Positions 6,851-16,100 of a stretch of DNA of 64,000 nt are shown here, in pieces; the first letter of the stretch is position 1, and each line of letters starts with the position of its first letter. The notes under the pieces are model-generated. The model did no database searches and was not told the origin of the DNA. It saw only the letters and a list, made by a program, of their open reading frames with translations. This DNA comes from Anaerolineae bacterium (GTDB lineage Bacteria > Chloroflexota > Anaerolineae > Aggregatilineales > J027). The position numbers and the translations under genes are program-made. The stretch lies in the NCBI GenBank assembly GCA_019913005.1, contig JAIOHL010000150.1, positions 1 to 64,000 on the forward strand, in the 5' to 3' direction.

Positions 6851-8074
6851 ATGCCTGATAAAATTCGTATTATGATTGTGGACGATGTTGAAACCAGCCA
6901 AAAAGGATTGGCACGGCTGCTCTCTTTCGAGCCAGATATGGATGTTATTGGTTTTGCCGGAACGGGGTCTGAGGCCATTGCCAAAGCCCAAATGATGAAA
7001 CCAGATGTCATTTTGATGGATATCAATATGCCGGATATGGATGGCCTTTCGGCAACAGAGGAAATTACCAAGCTGGTGGCGTGCTCGATTGTCATGATCT
7101 CGGTGCAGAGTGACCGTGACTATATGCGACGGGCCATGCAAGCCGGTGCGGTGGATTTTTTGCCCAAACCGCCCTCAGCAGACGAGCTATATGCCACTGT
7201 CCGCAATGCCTATGAGCGCCGCCCTAAGATTGTGGCGGGGTCAGCCCAAACCGATACTACTCAAACAAGCAGCGGCCATATTATCGTCGTTTACAGCCCA
7301 CAAGGGGGTTCTGGTGTAACGACGGTGGCGGTAAATATTGCGGGTTGTCTCTTGAGCCAACAAGATCGCACGGTATTGGTAGATGCCAATCTGCAATTTG
7401 GGGATGCGGCGGTACATCTTGATGTCCGTACCGAACGCAATATTATTACCCTTGTGCAAGCCTCTGGTGATCTCGACCCCGATTTAATTGAAAATGTTCT
7501 TATGACGCATGGTAGCGGTATGCGAATTTTGGCGGCTCCGCGTGGTCCCAGTGAAGCCTCAGAAGTCACCGCCGAACGATTTCTCCAAATCGTTCATACC
7601 CTAGCAAATCAATTTAGGTATGTGGTTGTAGATACATCTACACATTTGGATGGGATCACGATTGGGTTGCTCGAACTTGCCGATGTGGTGGTACTGGTAG
7701 GCGTTCCCACTTTGCCATCGGTCAAGAATATCAAGCTGGTTTTGGAACTCTTTGATGAAAGCCCGGACTTTGATAAGGGCAAAGTTATCTTTGCAATGAA
7801 CAAAATTCCGGTGGACAAAAAATCAGGGGCGTTGAATCCAGAGGAAATCAGCAAGAGCCTGCGCCTGCCTATCAAGAGCGTAATCCCTGCCCTCGAAAAA
7901 CCGTTTTTGGAATCCCTCAATCGGGGTGTGCCCGTGATTGTCAATCCACGCCAATCTCCGGGCCGCGAACTTCAGCAATTGGGCGAGGAAGTCAAAAAAA
8001 TTCTGACTTCGGTGGAGGTTGAAGAGGCCGTTACCGCCGATAAACCCAAGCCTCGTAAGGGCCGTTTTGGATAA
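6851..8074 (+). CDS. Response-regulator receiver fused to a TadZ/CpaE-type ATPase-like domain
   Basis: This 407-residue protein starts with a CheY-like receiver (1-125) carrying the acidic pair at 11-12, phosphoacceptor Asp57 in LMDINMPDMDG and Lys106. Residues 131-395 form a ParA/MinD-like SIMIBI fold: VVYSPQGGSGVTT at the P-loop, LVDANLQFGD, and VVVDTS. This order is that of CpaE/TadZ, which place Tad/Flp pilus machinery or other polar assemblies. Both lysines of the deviant Walker A motif are missing (Gln141 and Val146), so ATP hydrolysis is doubtful. The start at 6851 has AGGAGG eight bases upstream; longer in-frame starts lack this. No pilus genes adjoin it. Confidence 0.85.
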   Translation: MPDKIRIMIVDDVETSQKGLARLLSFEPDMDVIGFAGTGSEAIAKAQMMKPDVILMDINMPDMDGLSATEEITKLVACSIVMISVQSDRDYMRRAMQAGAVDFLPKPPSADELYATVRNAYERRPKIVAGSAQTDTTQTSSGHIIVVYSPQGGSGVTTVAVNIAGCLLSQQDRTVLVDANLQFGDAAVHLDVRTERNIITLVQASGDLDPDLIENVLMTHGSGMRILAAPRGPSEASEVTAERFLQIVHTLANQFRYVVVDTSTHLDGITIGLLELADVVVLVGVPTLPSVKNIKLVLELFDESPDFDKGKVIFAMNKIPVDKKSGALNPEEISKSLRLPIKSVIPALEKPFLESLNRGVPVIVNPRQSPGRELQQLGEEVKKILTSVEVEEAVTADKPKPRKGRFG

Positions 8075-8077
8075 GGC

Positions 8078-8686
8078 CTAGTAGGGAAATTCACGCATAA
8101 AAGTGTCCAAAGATGGGCGGCCCTGTGTGCTGGTTGCGACAAAAATCCATTGTTCGCGTGTCCACGCATAAACAACCCGCCCATCTGATAGTTCATACAA
8201 CGTATAACTGGTGTTCTCATCCAAGAGCAAAAATTCTGGGGGAGTGGTCAGACGTGCGCTTGTCCCCATCTGCTCCACAAATGCCATCGCGCTTGGTTTA
8301 TCAACCGCATAATAAATATTCAAGATAATGGTCGCGTTGTCCGAATCGGTGTAGATGCCAGTAACGCCGGCTGCTGTATTCGCTTGCCCACTCACTGAAG
8401 TCCGCTGAAATTTACCCACCTGCTCAGGGCCAGCGTAGGTATTGGGGTCTTCCGCTGGAAATGGCTTCCCCGGTGAAAAATAGGGGCCGGGATCAACAGC
8501 CGTGCGGGTGGGTTGAGGCCAAAATGTAGGAGTAGCAGGAATCGCTGAGGTCGCATTGCCTGAATTACTGCCGGAAGAATCATCTGTTTTGTTATCGTCT
8601 TTGTCATCCCCACAGGCGCTCAAAATGAAGGAGGTCATCACCAAGAGAACAAGCCACAAAAGAGAATAATAGCGTTTGGAATTCAT
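8078..8686 (-). CDS. Lipoprotein of unknown function
   Basis: The 202-residue product has a lipoprotein signal peptide with lipobox LSAC (lipidated Cys25). An Asp/Lys/Ser/Asn-rich linker of about 30 residues follows, then a domain of about 140 residues rich in beta strands and ending with a Trp-containing core. The linker is like that of the other lipoproteins in this window, which suggests an outer-surface anchored protein. AAAGGG lies just upstream of ATG. It converges with the receiver-TadZ gene, with only 3 bases between the stops. I do not recognise the globular domain. Confidence 0.75.
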   Translation of the reverse strand: MNSKRYYSLLWLVLLVMTSFILSACGDDKDDNKTDDSSGSNSGNATSAIPATPTFWPQPTRTAVDPGPYFSPGKPFPAEDPNTYAGPEQVGKFQRTSVSGQANTAAGVTGIYTDSDNATIILNIYYAVDKPSAMAFVEQMGTSARLTTPPEFLLLDENTSYTLYELSDGRVVYAWTREQWIFVATSTQGRPSLDTFMREFPY

Positions 8687-8725
8687 GCGTGACCCTTTGT
8701 TTCACACAAAATTTACGCTACCATC

Positions 8726-9376
8726 CTACCCTTTTCTGGCACGCTGCACAAATACTTGGAAGGGCATTGCCAAATGGTCTGCCCGTGTCTCATTACGTTT
8801 CAAGGTTTCAGCGTTGGCACGCTCAAAATCATGCAGCAAAGCAATGAGGGTATCTTCTTGGTCAGTGGTTGGTTCGCCATTAAATTCAGTGACAATGGTG
8901 GCAATTTGACCGCGTGCGATGAATATCCAGCACTTAGCCGCGACCTCTACTACCATGATTGGATAGTCTTGATTTTGATTGAATGTCTTTTTCTTAATTT
9001 GGTCAATCAATTTTTCCAGTAGCGCTTTGACTTTGGCACGTTCGGCGGTGATTTCACCCAATGTCTCGATACAAGCACTTGTGCGGTTATGATAAATAAT
9101 CATGCCAACGGCTTTGGCTTGCAGGCGCTTGCGAATCATCTGCGTTTTTTCGCTATCCAAGATTTCTGTCCAGCTAGTAGGATCAGCCTCGGCTAGTAGC
9201 AGTTTTACGCCATTGATTTGCGACTGATAGCGTTCATAAATGACATGGAATTGTTCGCGGTTCAGCTTGCCATCGGCAAAGTCCAAGACCAGTTGCTCCA
9301 TTTTTGAACGGGTTTCGGTAATAAAACCCCGCGCTTTGACCACTGCATTCTGCGAATTATCCACAATGGTATTCAT
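8726..9376 (-). CDS. Conserved-looking cytoplasmic protein, function unknown
   Basis: This 216-residue protein has no signal peptide or membrane segment. The first 125 residues are predicted long helices rich in Glu, Lys and Gln (probable coiled coil around 20-120). Residues 135-180 look like a compact alpha/beta part (PIMVVEVAAKCWIFIARG). The ribosome site is unusual but GGGACGAGG precedes the ATG. It reads away from the unknown gene at 9549 across a 172-base shared upstream region containing an A/T-rich tract, so the two may be co-regulated. I do not assign a function. Confidence 0.7.
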   Translation of the reverse strand: MNTIVDNSQNAVVKARGFITETRSKMEQLVLDFADGKLNREQFHVIYERYQSQINGVKLLLAEADPTSWTEILDSEKTQMIRKRLQAKAVGMIIYHNRTSACIETLGEITAERAKVKALLEKLIDQIKKKTFNQNQDYPIMVVEVAAKCWIFIARGQIATIVTEFNGEPTTDQEDTLIALLHDFERANAETLKRNETRADHLAMPFQVFVQRARKG

Positions 9377-9548
9377 AACCTCGTCCCTTTAACGCCGCAA
9401 ACTTGATACTAGTTTCATCATAACACGGAGAAGAATATATTTAAAATTAATTCACAATAAATTTATAATTTATTCATGGAGTTGGCGAACTGAATGCAGC
9501 ATGTTATTATGGCCTTAGGAATTACCAAAAAAATCGAGGTACAACGAC

Positions 9549-10100
9549 ATGCCCATTTCAGAGGATCGGCTTTATGCTGATGGTAATGCCTACATTTTGG
9601 TAGCCGCTCACCAAACAGTCCGCCATGCCCTATATGAATGGAGTCGAGGTGCAACTCGTTGGGGCACACCCCGTGAGTGGTGGTGGCTGATTATTGAACA
9701 CGAAGACACTCGATTTGCGGCCATTCCCTTTGAACAACTGCGTGATCTACTAAACCAATCAGAAATTACGATGGATACCTGCCTTGCCGATTTGCCAGAG
9801 GCCTTGCAGCAATCGGATAGTTGGCAACTTAACCCCGGTGTCATTCACAGCCGGGTTGTTGATAAAAACACCCTAACGACAGCAGTCGCCTTACAACAGG
9901 CGGAAGAAAGCCCCGGCCAACTTTTGGTCGTAACCGCCCAAGGGCAATGTGTGGGAATCATCAGCAAACGCAGTCGGAGTTTTGCAATGGCAACCTTGTC
10001 CCTCCTTAAAATGATTGAGGAAGATGCAAAAAAACAGTCGAGTTCTACCGTTTCGGCGGATTCTAAGGCGATGCCCGAACAGGACAGCAAGAATAATTAG
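9549..10100 (+). CDS. Unknown soluble protein with CBS-like C-terminal motif
   Basis: The product is 183 residues without export or membrane signals. Trp is clustered in the N-terminal part (TPREWWWLIIEHED). The stretch around 120-140 (LLVVTAQGQCVGIIS) resembles the second half of a CBS motif, and the C-terminal 25 residues are a polar, likely disordered tail. A partial or degenerate CBS pair that senses adenosyl ligands is possible but weakly supported. GAGG lies about ten bases before the ATG. It is divergent from the 8726-9376 gene. A TATAAT at 9464-9469 in the shared region may serve this direction. Confidence 0.68.
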   Translation: MPISEDRLYADGNAYILVAAHQTVRHALYEWSRGATRWGTPREWWWLIIEHEDTRFAAIPFEQLRDLLNQSEITMDTCLADLPEALQQSDSWQLNPGVIHSRVVDKNTLTTAVALQQAEESPGQLLVVTAQGQCVGIISKRSRSFAMATLSLLKMIEEDAKKQSSSTVSADSKAMPEQDSKNN

Positions 10101-10163
10101 CAATAAGGCAAGTTCAACAGGGGGTATAACGGTTTCTGAACAATCCTAAAACCTCCTCACAAC

Positions 10164-10193
10164 TTGACATAGATTGACCACTTTGCATAAAAT
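10164..10193 (+). promoter_or_regulatory. Sigma70-type promoter for the binding-protein/sensor block
   Basis: A perfect TTGACA (10164-10169) and TAAAAT (10188-10193, five of six) are separated by 18 bases. This is the best promoter in the 331-base gap 10101-10431. A second TATAAT lies at 10226-10231 with only a weak -35. Use of the first would leave a leader of about 230 bases before ATG 10432; I see no recognisable riboswitch or terminator in it. Confidence 0.6.
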
Positions 10194-10431
10194 AAAGTTA
10201 GCGTTCCATTGAATCCAATCGTTTATATAATAGTTTCTTAAGGGTTTCCTTTTGATTATTATTATAAGAGGCTTACAATCGCAGTTCATAAGAACTGACA
10301 AAAAGTAGTCATTCGTCACTCATTTTTAGGCGAGACGGCTAAATTGAGTCTAAGTAAAGAATGTAAAATATAATGAATATGCCTCATCAATTTTCTTCGT
10401 TTGTGTGACCATAACTATAAGGAGGGGATTC

Positions 10432-11391
10432 ATGCCCGAGTTTTTGAGACCCAAGTTTAGTAAGCTCGGTTCACTTGTGTTGATTCTCCTACTCCTGCTG
10501 CTTGCTATCACAGGCTGCAATGATGACGACAAAGACGATGATTCCTCGGATTCTAATAACGCGACGCCGCAAACCTTCACGGTTGGACTACTGCTCTCTG
10601 ATTTAAGTAACCCGTTTTTTGTCTCAGTGCAAGAAGGCGCTCAAAGCGCCGCAACCCGCCTCGGCATCACCCTCGTGGTGGAAGACGCCAAGAATGATGT
10701 TGCCACCCAGATTACACAGGTACAGAACTTAATCGCTCAACCCGTCAATGCGCTGCTTATTAATCCAGTGGATGGAGATGGAATTGTTCCTGCCATTCAA
10801 GCCGCCAACGCTGCGGGTATTCCGGTTTTCACAATTGACCGCAGTGCTTCCGGCGGAGATGTCGTCGCCCACATCGCCTCCGATAATGTGGCGGGTGGTT
10901 CTATGGCCGCTGAATATTTGGCGACCAACATTAACAGCGCGGGTAATGTTGTCGAGTTGCAAGGGATTGAAGGCACTTCGGCGGCCCAAGATCGCGGCAG
11001 TGGGTTTAATGATAAAATCGCCACCTATGCCGATATTGATGTTATTGTGCAGCAGACCGCCAATTTCAGCCGAGAGGAAGGTCAGGCCGTTTTTGCCCAA
11101 ATATTGGCTGATAACCCGGATATTGTAGGGGTGTTTGCCCATAATGATGAGATGATTTTAGGTGCGATTGATGCGGCCAAAGAAGCAGGTCGCGCTGCCG
11201 ATATTAAATTTGTGGGCTTTGACGGAACTGAAGGTGCGATTGAGGCGATTGACGCAGGGGATCTTCTGGCAACCATTGCCCAGCAACCTGCTGAAATGGG
11301 CCGTATTGGGGTCGAGACCGCCGACAAGGTACTAAAAGGTGAGACCGTTGAAAGTTATATCCCAGTTGATCTAGCGGTGATTAGTCGCTAG
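10432..11391 (+). CDS. RbsB-type periplasmic sugar-binding lipoprotein
   Basis: This 319-residue lipoprotein (lipobox ITGC, Cys29) is followed by an Asp/Ser-rich linker and a two-lobed substrate-binding protein of the ribose/autoinducer-2 (Peripla_BP_4, SBP class I) type. LSDLSNPFF at the start of lobe 1, VEDAKND, ALLINPVDGD, FTIDR, and lobe-2 FVGFDGTEGA are classical RbsB family positions. Such proteins usually deliver sugars to an ABC importer or to a membrane sensor. There is no permease or ATPase beside it; instead, two sensor genes follow within 45 bases, so a sensory role is the likelier inference. Start is ATG 10432 behind AAGGAGGGG. Confidence 0.88.
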   Translation: MPEFLRPKFSKLGSLVLILLLLLLAITGCNDDDKDDDSSDSNNATPQTFTVGLLLSDLSNPFFVSVQEGAQSAATRLGITLVVEDAKNDVATQITQVQNLIAQPVNALLINPVDGDGIVPAIQAANAAGIPVFTIDRSASGGDVVAHIASDNVAGGSMAAEYLATNINSAGNVVELQGIEGTSAAQDRGSGFNDKIATYADIDVIVQQTANFSREEGQAVFAQILADNPDIVGVFAHNDEMILGAIDAAKEAGRAADIKFVGFDGTEGAIEAIDAGDLLATIAQQPAEMGRIGVETADKVLKGETVESYIPVDLAVISR

Positions 11392-11435
11392 GGGAATCTA
11401 TAAAGCAGTGCAATTCATTTTGTTGGGAGGCAGTA

Positions 11436-12971
11436 ATGCGATTCCGATTTTCAATTAGGCAGCGTATCGCTCTGATTTTCACGTTACTCGTGCTGCTGCT
11501 GCTCGTTACAGGTGCTATTGCCCTGCTTTTTACTCAATCTGCTGAAACTACAGTGGATGACATTCAAAATGGCTCGAATGACATTAATCAAGCCAACAAT
11601 CTGCGTGTCAGTTGGTTGAGTATGGCCTCGACGATTGACCGTTTGTTGTTAACCCGCCAATCCAGCCTGATTGATACCAATCTAGCGGCTAACCGCAGTG
11701 ATTTTGAGGCGCGTTTGGCAAACATCCAAGCTGAGACATTAGGCACGAGCAGCAGTACCCAAGAAGAAAATACCCAACTGACCCAATCTATTGGGGGGTT
11801 GGGGACTGAATTATTGTCCTATGTGGATGAGGTGATTGCTCGCGTTCGAGCGAGTGAGTGGACACGTGCCCAAAGTATTCGCCATACCGATTTGGCATCG
11901 GTAGAGCGTCGTTTTCTTGCCGATGTTGATGAATTGGGAAGCAATGTTTCAACCGACGTGACGGAAGCCATTCAACAGTCCACCGATACCCAAAATCAGT
12001 TCCGCACTTTCGTGATTGCTATCGCGGTGTTTGGGGTCCTCATTGCCCTAATTGTTTCGGTTATCACGACACTCAGTGTAACCCGTCCTTTGGCAAATCT
12101 CATTGCCACCACTCGTGAGATTCAGGCAGGCGATTTTTCTAAACGAGCCAACGTGAGTGGCCGAGATGAATTGAGCAACTTGGCGCAGTCATTCAATAGT
12201 ATGACCGAGCAACTGCAAAGATCGTTCTCTTCGCTCGAGGAGCGCGTCCAAGCCCGCACCCGTGAACTAGAAGCTGTGTTTGCTGTAAACACCCAAGTTG
12301 GTACGATCCTTGAAGTAGATCGTCTGCTGCAAGACGTGACGGACATGATTAAGGAGCGTTTTGACCTCTATCATGCCCATATTTTCCTCTATGACCCCAA
12401 AGCTGAAGCGCTTATTTTGACTGCCGGTGCAGGTCATGTGGGTCGCCAGATGGTCACAGAAGGCCGAGTCATTAGTATCAATAATCTGCGCAGTATCGTG
12501 GCCCGTGCGTCGAGAACTCGTGCAGGGGTAGTGGTCAATAATGTAGCTGAGACTGTGGACTTTTTGCCGCACCCCTTACTCCCCAACACTCGTTCAGAAT
12601 TGGCTGTGCCACTTGTTGCACGTGGTCGTCTATTAGGGGTGCTGGACGTTCAAAGTGATGAATTTGAGCACTTTTCGCCTGAAACACTATCATTAATGGA
12701 AATTCTAGCGACACAAGTGGCGATTGCTTTGAACAATGCGACCTTGTATGAGGTGGCCGAGCGTACCAGCCGCCGTGAACGTACGATTGGTAATATTACG
12801 CAGAAAATTCAGGCCGCTGTGAGCATAGACGAAATTTTACAATCCACGATTCGTGAGCTTGGCAAAGCCTTGCGGGTTCCACATACAGCGATTGAACTTC
12901 GCCTACCCGAAAACATTTCGTTATCGGAGGATGGTGAGGCTTATGGGATGGCGGAGCGAGAAAATGTCTAA
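11436..12971 (+). CDS. Membrane receptor with HAMP and GAF domains, no kinase domain
   Basis: The 511-residue protein has TM1 at about 10-32, an extracytoplasmic helical sensor region (33-188) like the four-helix bundles of chemoreceptors, TM2 at about 190-213, a HAMP domain (213-266), a coiled coil, and one GAF domain (about 285-445) of the same subtype as those in the next gene (LYHAHIFLYD, FLPHPLLPNTRSELAVP, GVLDVQSDEFEHF). About 65 residues of a second GAF-like start follow before the stop. There is no histidine kinase or methyl-accepting region, so it must signal through a partner, probably the giant kinase downstream. GGGAGG precedes ATG. Confidence 0.85.
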   Translation: MRFRFSIRQRIALIFTLLVLLLLVTGAIALLFTQSAETTVDDIQNGSNDINQANNLRVSWLSMASTIDRLLLTRQSSLIDTNLAANRSDFEARLANIQAETLGTSSSTQEENTQLTQSIGGLGTELLSYVDEVIARVRASEWTRAQSIRHTDLASVERRFLADVDELGSNVSTDVTEAIQQSTDTQNQFRTFVIAIAVFGVLIALIVSVITTLSVTRPLANLIATTREIQAGDFSKRANVSGRDELSNLAQSFNSMTEQLQRSFSSLEERVQARTRELEAVFAVNTQVGTILEVDRLLQDVTDMIKERFDLYHAHIFLYDPKAEALILTAGAGHVGRQMVTEGRVISINNLRSIVARASRTRAGVVVNNVAETVDFLPHPLLPNTRSELAVPLVARGRLLGVLDVQSDEFEHFSPETLSLMEILATQVAIALNNATLYEVAERTSRRERTIGNITQKIQAAVSIDEILQSTIRELGKALRVPHTAIELRLPENISLSEDGEAYGMAERENV

Positions 12972-13103
12972 GCGAATGGATTCCGATAGCCGCCGTTATA
13001 GAGGTGACCTCCATAGCGTTTCGGTTGACTATAATCCCCTTATCAATGGAATATATAGCCGTTTGCAGCGTTACAGTCATCAAAATGGGAAAGAAGTAAA
13101 CCT

Positions 13104-16100
13104 ATGAAAGCAATGCGTACTCCAACAGAGACCCAAGATAGGCTCCCACTCTGGCGACAGTTGCGTTGGAGTCTAGTGCTTTCTTTTATCTCGTTGGCGG
13201 TGCTGCCCATCGTAATCATCAGCGCTATCTTGATTCAGCAAGCGAACAACCAAGCCGAAGATCAGATCTTGAGCCAGCTTGAATCGGTTGCGACATTGAA
13301 GGAACAAGAACTGCAACGGTGGCTGGGCAATGGACAGAACGAACTTGAATCCGTGATTGGTGATCCGGTACGGAACCAAACCATACTTCAATTGTTAGCC
13401 GCCCCCGACGATAGCTCCGAATTACAAGTTGCCCTAAATGATGCTTTGTTGGCTGAGAAAAATATTTCCGACCATTTTCGGGAATTTATTCTTTACACTC
13501 CAGATGGCCGCATCGTAGCCGCCTCGGATGACACTCAAATCGGCAAAGTGCTGACGCTGCAACCGTATTATCAGGGTAGCATCACCAATGTAAACTACAT
13601 CCAACCCCCCTATTATGAAATCGGGAGTGGGGAGTTGACGATGTATGAAACAGTCCAGTTGATCAACAATGCTGGCGAATTTGTCGGTGTGATGGCTGCC
13701 CCGCTCAATCTTGACACACTGAACGAGATTATGACGGAGCGTGGTGGTCTGGGGGATACGGGTGAAACATATCTGGTCAGTCTCGAAAATAATTTCCTTC
13801 TCACTGACAGTCGTTTTGAAGGATTTGAGCGTACACGTGCCTATCGCAGCGAAGGTATTGACCAAGCCCTTCAACAAAGCGACGGCTCAGGCCAGTATTC
13901 AGACTACCGCAATGTTGATGTATTTGGTGTTTACCGCTGGATTCCCGAATTACAGGCGGGTTTGCTGGCGGAGCAGGACGTTGAAGAAGCGTTGCAGGCT
14001 TCGCGTGAGTCGCGGAATACCTCGATTTTGATCGGGGTGGCAGCCACCTTGATCGCCGCAGGCACAGGGTTCTTTTTGGCGACGCGCTTGTCCCGCCCCA
14101 TCAGTTACTTGACAGGTGTTGCCAGCCGCTTGGCCTCTGGTCAACTAAACCAACGTTCTCGGATGCCCCAACGAAACGAGGTCGGGATGTTGGGGCGTAC
14201 CTTTGACCAAATGGCCGACCAGCTTGAAGGCTTGATTGGTTCATTGGAAGCCCGCGTATCCGAACGTACTAAAGACATCGCCACCACATTGGAAGTTGGT
14301 CGTTTGGCGACCAGTCTCTATGGCCGTGAGGACTTCTTGCCCAGCATTGTAGACTTTATCCGCGACAGCTTCGACTTGTATTATGTTCAAGTGTATTTGC
14401 TAGATGAAGCCAAACGGTTTGCCATTCTGCGGGCTGGTACGGGAGAGGCCGGTGAACAATTGTTGGCTCGGCGGCATCAACTCGATATGAACGAGACATC
14501 ACTGGTGTCGCGTGCAGTTGCTACCGAACAGCCAGTAGTCGTGACGGATACCCGCAATAATCCTGACCATAAACCCAACCCATTGCTGCCTCTCACCCGA
14601 TCTGAAACTGCTATCCCTCTCATTATTGCCGGCGATATTTTGGGTGTGCTCGACATGCAGTCGGAGGTGGAAGGCACATTCACGGTTGAAAATCTGCCCG
14701 CCTTTGGTGCTATGGCGACGCAATTGGCTGGTATTCTGCGTGCGACTCGCGCGTTGGAAGAAACCCGTGCTGCGGTGAGCCGCGCTGACGATATTAACCG
14801 CCGCCTGACCCGCCAAAACTGGGAAGGGTATCTTGCCAGTGTCGCACGTGGGGACGCGGTTGGTTTTAAGTATAATTTGGAAGAAACCAAACCCTTAGAC
14901 TCTGACGCGGTTCTCACTGAGTCGGTACAAGCTGGCGATGGACAAAGTTATGCCGTGCAACCCATCACCTTGCGTGGCGAAACGATTGGCAATATTCTCG
15001 TCCTCGAAGATCGAGAGCGTGAATGGTCTGAATATGAACTTTCGCTGCTGCGCGAAGTTGCTGACCTCGTTGCCCAAGCCACCGAGCAGTATCGCACGGT
15101 AGATGAGACCGAAAAACGGGCCAATGAATTGGCGATTGTGGCCCAAGTGAGTGCGACGGCGGCTTCCATTCAAGATTTGGACTCCCTCCTCCATACAGTT
15201 GCCGAACTTACCAAGAATGAATTTCGACTCTACCATGCCCATATTTACCTCCTAAGCCCCGACCAAAGTTTCTTGGTCTTGGCGGCAGGCGCAGGTGAAC
15301 CGGGTAAAGTAATGAAAGCGAGTGGTCACCGTATTCCACTCAAACAGGAATTCAGTTTGGTGGCGCGTGCGGCCCGTACCCGTCGTGGGGTGGTATCCAA
15401 CAACGTTGCTGATGCCCCCGACTTTTTGCCGAACCCACTTTTGCCTGCAACCAAATCTGAGTTGGCGATTCCAATGGTCGTTGGCGATACTGTAATCGGG
15501 GTAATGGACGTTCAAGACTCCGTTATCAATCGCTTTACCGACGAAGATGTTCGCGTGTTGACCACACTCGGTGACCAGTTGGCGGTTGCTATCAACAACG
15601 TGCGTCAATTTGAAGCGACACAGCGTCGTTTGAAGGACGCCCAAGCCGTCAATATCATCAACGAGTTCCTACGCTCCACACTAAATGACGAAGAAGCTCT
15701 CGAAAACGTCCTGCGGGTCATGATCGAAATACTTGGCTCGGACAACAGTCTCTATTCGGCTTACAATCGTGAGCGACGGCTGTGGCAGGGTGTGGTAGGT
15801 GCTGGTACTGGGATGACCACCCAATTGGCAAAGAGTTTCCAAGACCCCGCCGAATCCTATCCTCATGGCTTAGAGGCCATCGAAAAACGCAAAGTTGTCA
15901 CGGTGAACAATGCCCGTACCTATCCGAATTTCCCCGTGACAATTTTGGAGGCCCTAGGTGTCAAATCGGTTATGGTCATTCCGCTGGTCATCGGCAATGC
16001 GGCTATCGGCGTGATCTTCCTCAACTATAATGCTAACCTTCACTTCTTCACGGATGAGGAAGTCCTACTCGCCGAAAATATCGCCAACCAACTGTCCTTG

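Noticed and set aside
12853-13107. Alternative frame bridging the receptor and giant kinase genes, as if a frameshift had split one gene
   Set aside because: Its translation shows no GAF or HAMP pattern and the kinase has its own TM, Cache and HAMP start, so the two are separate genes.
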